From the NCBI GenBank assembly GCA_011524395.1, contig WTKN01000095.1, positions 26,694-63,815 on the forward strand: a stretch of 37,122 bases of DNA, given 5' to 3'. Both the position numbers and the translations under genes were made by a program. The DNA is from Moorena sp. SS36440bin_2. GTDB taxonomy: Bacteria; Cyanobacteriota; Cyanobacteriia; Cyanobacteriales; Coleofasciculaceae. Position 1 is the stretch's first letter. Each line of letters starts with the position of its first letter. This document shows, one piece after another, positions 18,699 through 25,377 of the stretch. The notes below the pieces were generated by a model, which searched no databases, was not told the DNA's origin, and saw only the letters and a list, made by a program, of their open reading frames with translations.

Positions 18699-19592
18699 TC
18701 ATGGTTCATTCATTGTCTCGCGCAGCTCTCGAACTACTTCCAGACTCAATCCTGTTGTTGCCGCGATCGCTTCGTCATCTAGTACAGTGAGTAATTTTTG
18801 AGCAATAATCCGTTGTTCTTCTTTTTTCCCTTCCAGCCGACCTTCTTGAAGACCTTCTTGAAGACCTTGCTCCCGACCTTCTTCCCGACCAAGAGCAACT
18901 GCTCCCTGCTGATCGTAGATAAACATTTCTCGACGTTCCAAATCTTCGAGTTCAGTGGGAGTTAAGTTGGCTTGATTGGCAATTTCAAAGGCTCGTTGTA
19001 ATTCAGGAATATTGTCCATATTTTCGGGGATGGAGGCAAGCGATCGCGCAGATTTGATAAAGTAAATCCATTTATCGGTAATGGTTTCCAGTTCTGGGAG
19101 TTCTTTGGTAAACTTTGGTAACTCAACGAACACTAGTTCGATATCGTTTTCGGGATACACCGAGCCATCAGATACTTCTCGATAAACGAAGCGAGAGGTA
19201 AAATCATGGCGATCCGCGAACATTTCAAAATCGGTCAGGGTCAGAGCAATGACTGGTTTTAGCATGCGGTAGCCCTCTCCCTTTTGTAGTTGAAAGGCGT
19301 AGGTTTTAGCAGCGTTGAACAATACTCTCTTACCAAAGGATTGCACATTTAAAACTTGCATTTCGATGATAACTAGGGTGCCATCCTTAAGTTGAGCTTT
19401 GACATCAAGGTAAGTATCTTTTAATCCCTCAACTTTTGGCGGTAAGTTGGGATTAATGATTTCTAAGTCTTCAATGGTAGGGTTACCGTCATAAATCAAG
19501 GCATTGAGAAAACTAATCAGAATGTCTTTGCTTTCGGCGGAACCAAATATTTTCTTGAAGGCGTAGTCAGTTTTGGGATTGATAAATCTCAT
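18699..19592 (-). CDS. Rpn-family PD-(D/E)XK nuclease / putative transposase
   Basis: About 297 residues from the ATG at 19592, beginning MRFINPKTDYAFKKIFGSAE, the standard opening of the Rpn/PD-(D/E)XK transposase-like family. The nuclease core is visible as LDVKAQLKDGTLVIIEMQ (about residues 65-85; D...E.Q). The C-terminal region has Gly-Glu repeats (GREEGREQGLQEGLQEGRLEG), also usual for the family. Relatives such as E. coli RpnA promote RecA-independent recombination. It starts 4 nt after the Uma2 gene stop, so the two are probably co-transcribed. Confidence 0.88.
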   Translation of the reverse strand: MRFINPKTDYAFKKIFGSAESKDILISFLNALIYDGNPTIEDLEIINPNLPPKVEGLKDTYLDVKAQLKDGTLVIIEMQVLNVQSFGKRVLFNAAKTYAFQLQKGEGYRMLKPVIALTLTDFEMFADRHDFTSRFVYREVSDGSVYPENDIELVFVELPKFTKELPELETITDKWIYFIKSARSLASIPENMDNIPELQRAFEIANQANLTPTELEDLERREMFIYDQQGAVALGREEGREQGLQEGLQEGRLEGKKEEQRIIAQKLLTVLDDEAIAATTGLSLEVVRELRETMNEP

Positions 19593-19596
19593 CGCT

Positions 19597-20190
19597 TTAG
19601 CTGTTATCGAGTTGGTCAATGTCTTCGTAAAGCAAGTTAATGGGAAATGCTAGCTCAATGCTGGTAAGTTCAACTTGACAATCTTCTGGGCGATCAGGGC
19701 TAGTAGCATAATCGTACAGTTCCCATCTCTGGTTTTCGTTTAATCGATAGCATTCTACGCTCATTTGATCCGGGTCAATCAAAACATATTCTCGTAATGT
19801 TTCAATGTGGCGATAGTGTCTAAATTTTTGGCCACGGTCAAAGGCTTCTGTGGTGTTAGAGATCACTTCTACAATTAGACAGGGATAACGAATATAATCC
19901 CGGGCAGCGCGGTCTCTGTGATCACAGGTAACGGATACGTCTGGATAGTGAAAAGGACCTTGTTCTGTAATTCCAACTTTGGCATCCCTGCTCAAGGTTT
20001 TAGATTGTTTACCCCGCAGGTGGGGTTTGATTAAAGCCACTAGATTTACAGCTACTTGGTTATGGGGGATGGTGCTCCCAGTCATGGCATAGATCTGACC
20101 GTCAATATAGCCGTAGCGGGCAAGTTGCTCTGCTTCCCAAGCTAAATACTCTTGGGGGGACATTTGGGGAGTGCCAAGTTGAGCAATCAT
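19597..20190 (-). CDS. Uma2-family (DUF820) PD-(D/E)XK endonuclease
   Basis: About 197 residues from the ATG at 20190; an upstream ATG at 20232 would add 14 AT-rich residues. Family features are MSPQEYLAWEAEQLARYGYIDG..YAMTG, the HNQVAVNLVALIKPHL helix, the PD of HYPDVSVTCD, and LIVEVISNTTEAFDRGQKFRHYR (E-x-V plus Lys of the nuclease core). Uma2 proteins are abundant in cyanobacteria and mostly uncharacterised. This one forms a two-gene unit with the downstream Rpn gene. Confidence 0.92.
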   Translation of the reverse strand: MIAQLGTPQMSPQEYLAWEAEQLARYGYIDGQIYAMTGSTIPHNQVAVNLVALIKPHLRGKQSKTLSRDAKVGITEQGPFHYPDVSVTCDHRDRAARDYIRYPCLIVEVISNTTEAFDRGQKFRHYRHIETLREYVLIDPDQMSVECYRLNENQRWELYDYATSPDRPEDCQVELTSIELAFPINLLYEDIDQLDNS

Positions 20191-20232
20191 GGAATTTGTA
20201 TCAAAAATTGGCTTATTTTTAATATATAACAT

Positions 20233-20553
20233 TTATCAAAAGTTTATGAATAATATTGCTAATTTTTAATACTGTTTACCGTTTATAGATATGCTGTTTA
20301 GTTTTCATATAAATCCTATGTTTACATCTTAAATAAAAATGCTATATACCCAATCTGATCGAAGAGAGATAACTATAAACAGTACGCAAATAATTTGTTA
20401 CAAAAGTTTTAATATATGTTATAATTAAAGATTATGTTTTTGTTATAATTAAATTAACATGGACGTTAAACTTTCCATGTTAAGAGCCAGCCTGATGATT
20501 TCCCAGAGTCGAAGGCTGGCTCTAGTACCCCTATAAAAGGATATAGTTTCATT
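20233..20553. promoter_or_regulatory. AT-rich divergent region with promoter-like boxes and two hairpins
   Basis: This 321-bp region separates the Uma2 gene (-) from a small ORF (+). TATAAT hexamers occur at 20420-20425 and 20444-20449; TTGTTA at 20395-20400 gives a 19-bp spacing to the first. Downstream are two hairpins: AACATGGA/TCCATGTT (20456-20481) and GAGCCAGCCT/AGGCTGGCTC (20484-20522). They would lie in the 5' leader of the small ORF at 20554. The structure is seen; promoter activity is inference. Confidence 0.4.
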
Positions 20554-20727
20554 ATGTCTTATTCTGAACGCCTTCATCCGTGGGTGATAGTCCGCCTATT
20601 GCCAAGAATGCAACGAGTAGTTGTTGCTCGGTTCCGCAAACGCTCGGATGCGGAAGGTCATTTAAAAGCCCTGAAACGGCTTATGCCTGATGCTCAATTT
20701 GTGATTATTTTTGTTCGCGTAGCGTGA
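20554..20727 (+). CDS. 57-residue basic protein, conserved-looking, function unknown
   Basis: Begins MSYSERLHPWVIVRLLPRMQ and continues with RVVVARFRKRSDAEGHLKAL and DAQFVIIF. The alternation of a beta-like VVVARF strand, an S-D-A-E-x-H-L helix and a terminal beta strand gives a compact basic fold; no family name is certain. The last four residues are encoded by the interspersed CGCGTAGCGTGACC repeat, so the native C-terminus has probably been replaced. A leader with two strong hairpins precedes it. I have seen similar small cyanobacterial proteins, but cannot name a function. Confidence 0.55.
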   Translation: MSYSERLHPWVIVRLLPRMQRVVVARFRKRSDAEGHLKALKRLMPDAQFVIIFVRVA

Positions 20728-20879
20728 CCTTTGGTCAATGTAGGAAATGATCCTATGGGTAAAGAATCCTAGGGCTGCACCCAAGGGAGTAGGAAGTAGG
20801 AAGTCAGGAGTAGCGATGGATCGGTTTTATCCTACTTCCTGCAGAGGTTTTCACCACTTATAGCAAAGTAGCTTTGCCG

Positions 20880-21133
20880 TTGATTATCTATCAAGTTACC
20901 CTATGTGTTCCAGAAGAAACCGCACAGGCTTTAAAGCTAACACCACACTAGGACAAGAATTATGTTTAAGTGCTGCGATGAAACTTTATGAATTAGGTAA
21001 ACTTTCCTCTGGTGCTGCTGCTCAACTAGCTAGTATTGAGCGAGTAGTTTTTTGATCTAAGTTGAGGGACTATGATATCAACACTTTCAGATTAACAGAA
21101 GCAGAATTAACAGAGGATTTAGGAAATGCCTAA
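20880..21133 (+). pseudogene. Broken UPF0175-family (antitoxin-like) gene
   Basis: Translation gives VPEETAQALKLTP in one frame. It continues in a shifted frame as LGQELCLSAAMKLYELGKLS and SGAAAQLASIERVVF, then an in-frame TGA, then SKLRDYDINTFRLTEAELTE and DLGNA. This is the UPF0175 pattern, with the family's E.R...A..LY..GKLS.G.AA.LAG..R..F core. One frameshift (about 20946) and one internal stop disable it. UPF0175 proteins are commonly paired with DUF3368 PIN-like toxins. The overlapping downstream ATG (21126) opens with MPNVIAD, as such toxins do, but runs into a heptanucleotide repeat after a few codons. Confidence 0.75.
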
Positions 21134-21448
21134 TGTGATTGCTGATATAGCAAAGGGAACAGGGAACAGGGAACAGGGAGCAGGGAGCAGGGAGTAGGGA
21201 GTAGGGAACAGGGAGTAGGGAACAGGGAACAGGGAAGAGATAAGAGCGAATAGCGATGCGCTGCATTAAGAGGTGCGACCCGTGGCGAATTTAATTCTTA
21301 ATGGGTCAAGCGCAGCTAACAGGGAATCAACCTCAAATAATACTGTACCTCATGAGTACTATAAACGCTATATTTACTCTTGATTACTCCACAAGAATGG
21401 CTGTTTTGAAACTTGCTGGTGAATTATCTGGGTAAGCCTATTCCTGTC
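21134..21448. other. 315-bp repeat-rich intergenic region
   Basis: Contains the heptanucleotide array at 21154-21236, then GCGATGCGCTGC and CGTGGCGAATTTAATTC-type dispersed repeat fragments. No intact gene. The UPF0175 remnant ends immediately before it and the YbjN-domain gene ends at its right edge. Confidence 0.6.
21154..21236. repeat. Heptanucleotide tandem repeat (GGGAACA/GGGAGCA/GGGAGTA)
   Basis: About eleven 7-bp units with variants GGGAACA, GGGAGCA and GGGAGTA. Short tandemly repeated heptamers of this kind are an established feature of filamentous cyanobacterial genomes. Here the array follows directly on the truncated toxin-like reading frame. Confidence 0.9.
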
Positions 21449-22567
21449 TTAACCCTCAATCCGCAAAATCGCTTCTTTCACTTCCACCTCTGATTCAATA
21501 ACTGCCATAATCCCCGGTAAATATTCATCCATTGTCATCACGTTAGCATAAGCTATTGGTTTAATCAAAGCCAAACTAAGATTGTTATCTTGTACATCAA
21601 TGCTGGTTTTGTAACGAATTTCTCCATCGTCTAAATCGAATTCAAAGTTACCCATAATCATGCCATAGTTGGCGCGGGTGATGAATTCTGTGATGGCTAG
21701 GCGCTTGTTTTCTGGAGCCTTAACGGGGCACATTGAATAAAAAACAAATTGTCTTTGTTCTTCTCTGGCTTGGGCGTAGCAAGTCCATTGTCCATTTTCA
21801 CCCCGGAATAAAAGACGCAAGGCTGATGTTTCTGGTATATTGACAAATTGCCATTGGTCTGATTCAAAAAAGTTAACTATTGCGGTAAGGATTGATTGGT
21901 TTGTGGTGGTATCTTCTTCTGTGTCAGAGAATTTTTCATCAACTAATTCGTTAAAAATGCTGGTAATTCCTTCAATAAATTCAGAGGTGGCGTTTTGGGT
22001 AGCTTCAGCTAAATTGGCTTGGGTCCATTCTTTGAAAAAGTTAACAATTCCTTCTGAAAGTTCTTCGCTGGTAGCTTCTGGGTGGTTAATGGTGGAAGGA
22101 TTAAGGTAGTTCCAGAAGGTGTTATAACCGACTTCACCGTTGGGTTGTTGCTGTTTTACTGATAAGCATAGCCAGCTTTCGGTGTTGAGTAGTTTGTTTG
22201 TTAAGGGGTTTTCGGGTTGTTGACAAAGGTGAAGCAGGTAGTTAGCAGCTTCTTCTGCGGTGGAAGCCTTTTCTAATAGCTGTGGCAGTAAATCCGGTTG
22301 GAGAGTGGTTTCAATTTGGATGTCACCACTGGGGAGAAAGTTACCACCACTCATGGGTGCCCTTACTTCTGGTTTGAGGTTGAATAGTTTTTCGGTATCG
22401 ATGCGGTGATAAAGTTCGGAGGTTACGTGGAAGGTAAGACGACATTCGATGATTTGGTCGTTTTGTTTGGTGAGGGATAGGGAAGTTGTGGGAATGGTTA
22501 AGGGATTGGAGGAGTCGCTTAAGGTTAACTCTTTGTCTAAAGGGAAATTTTCAGTATAATCATTCAT
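21449..22567 (-). CDS. YbjN-domain protein with a long N-terminal extension
   Basis: 372 residues, acidic, no signal peptide or membrane segment. The C-terminal part (about residues 235-372) matches the YbjN fold, which resembles type III secretion chaperones: FVNIPETSALRLLFRGENGQ, QFVFYSMCPVKAPENKRLAI, EFITRANYGMIMGNFEFDL, DDGEIRYKTSIDV. The N-terminal 230 residues are not recognised; they contain two repeated helices with FFKEWTQANLAEA and IFNELVDEKF. Because it lies on the same strand as the fibre, DUF4157 and AAA+ ATPase genes, a chaperone or assembly role for the particle or cargo is a reasonable inference but is not shown. Confidence 0.75.
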   Translation of the reverse strand: MNDYTENFPLDKELTLSDSSNPLTIPTTSLSLTKQNDQIIECRLTFHVTSELYHRIDTEKLFNLKPEVRAPMSGGNFLPSGDIQIETTLQPDLLPQLLEKASTAEEAANYLLHLCQQPENPLTNKLLNTESWLCLSVKQQQPNGEVGYNTFWNYLNPSTINHPEATSEELSEGIVNFFKEWTQANLAEATQNATSEFIEGITSIFNELVDEKFSDTEEDTTTNQSILTAIVNFFESDQWQFVNIPETSALRLLFRGENGQWTCYAQAREEQRQFVFYSMCPVKAPENKRLAITEFITRANYGMIMGNFEFDLDDGEIRYKTSIDVQDNNLSLALIKPIAYANVMTMDEYLPGIMAVIESEVEVKEAILRIEG

Positions 22568-22648
22568 TTTTTTGATACATTAAAGTAAAGCCAGTTGTGG
22601 TTAATGACAGTCCTGGTTTGAGTTCCAGGTTTAGGGCTTTGCTAGTAT

Positions 22649-22736
22649 AGCTATCAGCTTAAGCGCTACGCGCACGCGTGCGCGTTCAGCTATCAGCTTA
22701 AGCGCTACGCGCACGCGTGCGCGTTCAGCTATCAGC
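22649..22736. repeat. 39-bp tandem duplication containing a 16-bp CG-rich palindrome
   Basis: Two exact 39-bp units (22649-22687 and 22688-22726) plus a 10-bp partial third. Each contains the perfect palindrome CGCGCACGCGTGCGCG. It sits between the start of the YbjN gene and the start of the first xisH gene, so it may influence either divergent promoter. Confidence 0.9.
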
Positions 22737-22778
22737 GGACTGGAAAAATTAAACCTCAAACTATGGAACAACTCGTCG

Positions 22779-23207
22779 ATGCCTGCTAAAGACCTTTATC
22801 ATGATACTGTCAAAACCGCTCTGATCAAAGATGGTTGGACTATTACTGATGATCCACTGATTCTCAAAATCGGTACCCGTAATGCCTTAGTTGACTTAGG
22901 TGCTGAAAAACTGATTGCTGCTGAACGAGGTGCTACAAAAATAGCGGTTGAAGTAAAAACTTTTATCAGCCCTTCTCCTATTAATGATCTTGAAAAAGCA
23001 TGGGGACAATTCTTTTTATATAGTAGGATACTCAAGAAACGAGATCCTAATCGCCAAATATATCTGGCAGTTGCTCGCAAGATTTTTGAGACATTGTTTG
23101 AGGAGGAAGCTGGACAAATTCTGTTGGAAGAACCTGGTTTTCGCCTACTTGTTTTCGATGTAAAAATTGAGGAAATTATCGAATGGAAACCACCAATCAA
23201 CGTTTAG
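22779..23207 (+). CDS. xisH: XisH-family protein (first copy)
   Basis: 142 residues starting MPAKDLYHDTVKTALIKDGW. XisH was named for control of fdxN element excision in Anabaena but is widespread in cyanobacteria without that element. The fold is PD-(D/E)XK-like; the core is visible as VDLGAEKLIAAERGATKIAV followed by EVKTF (D...E-x-K). It overlaps the start of xisI by 25 nt, the usual translationally coupled arrangement. The biochemical function remains unknown. Confidence 0.93.
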   Translation: MPAKDLYHDTVKTALIKDGWTITDDPLILKIGTRNALVDLGAEKLIAAERGATKIAVEVKTFISPSPINDLEKAWGQFFLYSRILKKRDPNRQIYLAVARKIFETLFEEEAGQILLEEPGFRLLVFDVKIEEIIEWKPPINV

Positions 23208-23530
23208 AGCAATGGCGTGAAACCCTAGAAAATATTTTAAAGTATTACGCCAATCTTCCTTACCGCTATGGTGATGTGACAACCTCTGTAATTATCAGTA
23301 GCGAACGCAATCATTTTATGCTCCTCGATGAAGGCTGGGAAAATCATCGCCGTGTATATGGTACGATTGTTCATGCTCAAATCCGCGATGGTAAAATCTG
23401 GATTCACTACGACGGTATTGAAGATGGGATCACGGATGAATTGGTTGCTTCAGGAGTACCGAAGGATAGCATTGTTCTTGCTTTTCATCCCCCTGAGATT
23501 CGTGAACATACTGGGTATGGGGTTGTATAG
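23183..23530 (+). CDS. xisI: XisI-family protein (first copy)
   Basis: 115 residues. Typical XisI sequence: RLEQWRETLENILKYYANLP at the start, FMLLDEGWENHRRVYGTIVH in the middle and WIHYDGIEDGITDELVASGV followed by PKDSIVLAFHPPE near the end. XisI partners XisH. Its 3' two-thirds are nearly identical to a truncated copy at 24416-24640. Confidence 0.93.
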   Translation: METTNQRLEQWRETLENILKYYANLPYRYGDVTTSVIISSERNHFMLLDEGWENHRRVYGTIVHAQIRDGKIWIHYDGIEDGITDELVASGVPKDSIVLAFHPPEIREHTGYGVV

Positions 23531-23552
23531 GGTTTAGCATCGTTATCTGAAT

Positions 23553-23888
23553 CTAATTCACTGCAAAGTCAGTATATTGACGTACAGCAGGTTCTTGAAA
23601 TGCTAGTACAATATCAGTCTTTGGTACTCCCAATTTGACGAATTCGTTGGCAAAACCAATTTCAGTTCCATCATGATGTATCCAGATTTTGGCATTTTTG
23701 ATGCTGAAATGTAGAACACAACCATACATGGGTTGGCGATTCTTCCAACCAGTATAGACAACTTGGTAATGATCGTGGTCTGAGTCAAATATTAAGGCAG
23801 CTTCAACATCTTCATCAGATGGACTTTTACTGGCATAATCACTCAGAAGTTGTTTAATGTATTGGCGATACTGGATTATTTTTTCCAT
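23553..23888 (-). CDS. xisI: XisI-family protein (second copy)
   Basis: 111 residues, beginning MEKIIQYRQYIKQLLSDYAS, with YQVVYTGWKNRQPMYGCVLH, IWIHHDGTEIGFANEFVKLG and VPKTDIVLAFQEP. It is clearly XisI but diverged from the first copy, so it is an independent lineage rather than a recent duplicate. It overlaps its partner xisH by 13 nt and converges on the first xisHI pair with a 22-nt gap. Confidence 0.92.
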   Translation of the reverse strand: MEKIIQYRQYIKQLLSDYASKSPSDEDVEAALIFDSDHDHYQVVYTGWKNRQPMYGCVLHFSIKNAKIWIHHDGTEIGFANEFVKLGVPKTDIVLAFQEPAVRQYTDFAVN

Positions 23889-24286
23889 TGTAAAATCACC
23901 TCTTCAGATGGATCATAAACCAAGAGACTGAGCTGAAAACGCTTAACTACTGTTTGCACAAATGGTAGACTAAAGAAAGTCCTTAATGCCCCAACAGGTA
24001 TTGCTAAAAACAGTTTAAATTCAGGTTTTTCTTGTTCTAAAGCAACTTGATAGTTTAAAAATTGCCCCAGAGCAGTGTGGAATTCAGAAATATTAGATGG
24101 ATTGGTGAAGCTTTTTATCTCAACAGCAATTTTTTCATTTCCTTTTGCTGCTGCAAGTAACCTCTCAGCTCCCAAATCTATTTGCATATCAACTCGGCCA
24201 GACCGAATCCTTAGAGGATCATCGGTAATTGTCCAGCCATCTTTTTCTAGTCCGTGCCTTACAGCATTATGAAATACGTCTCTCAT
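23876..24286 (-). CDS. xisH: XisH-family protein (second copy)
   Basis: 136 residues: DVFHNAVRHGLEKDGWTITD at the N-terminus and the PD-(D/E)XK-like core IDLGAERLLAAAKGNEKIAV then EIKSF. Sequence divergence from the first XisH is similar to that between the two XisI proteins, so the pairs were probably acquired separately. An AT-rich stretch upstream (24287-24360) may hold its promoter. Confidence 0.92.
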   Translation of the reverse strand: MRDVFHNAVRHGLEKDGWTITDDPLRIRSGRVDMQIDLGAERLLAAAKGNEKIAVEIKSFTNPSNISEFHTALGQFLNYQVALEQEKPEFKLFLAIPVGALRTFFSLPFVQTVVKRFQLSLLVYDPSEEVILQWKK

Positions 24287-24415
24287 TCGCTGGCTATGAC
24301 GGGAAATCTATGCAAATCTTGATACAAAACCATTATACAATAATGGACTTCCTTTAGAGTTCTAAGTTATTCTGGGTTAGGTTAACGATTGACCGTAGGT
24401 CACGCGGGGCGCGTT

Positions 24416-24640
24416 CGCAACCATTTTATGCTGCTCCATGAAGGCTGGGAAAATCATCGCCGTGTATATGGTACGATTGTTCATGCTCAAATCCGCGATG
24501 GTAAAATCTGGATTCACTACGACGGTATTGAAGATGGGATCACGGATGAATTGGTTGCTTCAGGAGTACCAAAGGATAGGATTGTTCTGGCTTTCCATCC
24601 CCCCGAGATTCGTGAACATACTGGGTATGCAGTTGCATAG
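24416..24640 (+). pseudogene. Truncated duplicate of the first xisI
   Basis: This 225-bp segment matches 23306-23530 with about 11 mismatches by eye, mostly near the ends; a central run of roughly 170 bp is identical. It lacks the first 40 or so codons of xisI. The 5' junction falls in the interspersed GATTGACCGTAGGTCACGCG repeat (24387-24418). An 83-codon frame from 24389 fuses repeat-encoded residues to the XisI remainder, but I see no ribosome binding site. It is probably non-functional. Confidence 0.85.
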
Positions 24641-24738
24641 TGTTTGCTTTGGTGGGTTATGCTGTCTAAGGGCGCACCCTACAAGATCATGCGATCGCAC
24701 TTTGTGCAAAGGGAAGTTTTTAATTTGATTGTTCATCG

Positions 24739-25365
24739 TTATAGCTTTAAGGATTGATATATACTGACATACTTATCCCAATCAAAATCTGGAAACAACA
24801 CAGGCATATCCGATTTGAAATCACTTATAAGAGGACTTTCTAAGTCATTGTTTTGTATGTTCAGCAAAATAATCGGCCAGTTTTTGTAGGCTCTAGATTC
24901 ATACAACATGGTTACGTAACCGTCAAAATCAAGATCCAGGAAAGAGGTGTCTGTCTCTCCTGCCATATTCAAATAGATTGATTGATAGGTCTCATTTGGG
25001 GTAATCATGAAACCACACAAAATTTCAGGGCTGACCTGATCAAATGGGTGAAAAAATTCGAGCATTTCATTCATTTCTAAATCTTCAGGCTCATAAATGC
25101 TGTCTTCCCAACTTGATAAGACTGCCTCCATTTTCAGAAATTCCATGCTTCCATAAGCCTGTTCGATGTTTGTTGCTTCCCATTGAATTCTCATACCATC
25201 AGACTTTTGGTAAATTTCTAAAAATGATGGTGGGAGGCGATAATTTTCAATGTCAGGGGTAGGAATTAAAGGATTATTGAACCAGGTTTCAAGGGTAATT
25301 ATATTTTCATCTTTGGCATCAATTAATTTCAAATGCAACTCTTCATAAAATTCCATAATGTCCAT
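24739..25365 (-). CDS. SUKH/SMI1-KNR4-like protein, candidate immunity protein
   Basis: About 208 residues from the ATG at 25365 (a GTG at 25371 is also possible). It is acidic and lacks signal peptide or membrane segments. The segment YRLPPSFLEIYQKSDGMRIQ (about residues 41-60) matches the SUKH pattern in which a helix leads to a conserved Gly, and the remainder (SFLDLDFDGYVTMLYE) fits its strands. SUKH proteins commonly act as immunity proteins to polymorphic toxins, many of them nucleases. It starts 12 nt after the stop of the large DUF4157 gene and is surely co-transcribed with it. Its expected role is to bind and block the C-terminal nuclease-like domain in the producing cell. The family call is moderately secure; the partnership is inference. 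Confidence 0.72.
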   Translation of the reverse strand: MDIMEFYEELHLKLIDAKDENIITLETWFNNPLIPTPDIENYRLPPSFLEIYQKSDGMRIQWEATNIEQAYGSMEFLKMEAVLSSWEDSIYEPEDLEMNEMLEFFHPFDQVSPEILCGFMITPNETYQSIYLNMAGETDTSFLDLDFDGYVTMLYESRAYKNWPIILLNIQNNDLESPLISDFKSDMPVLFPDFDWDKYVSIYQSLKL

Positions 25366-25377
25366 GCTCACTTATTT

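Noticed and set aside
21154-21236. Repeat array considered as CRISPR
   Set aside because: Units are 7 bp with no spacers; it is a heptanucleotide tandem repeat. No CRISPR array or cas gene was seen in the window.
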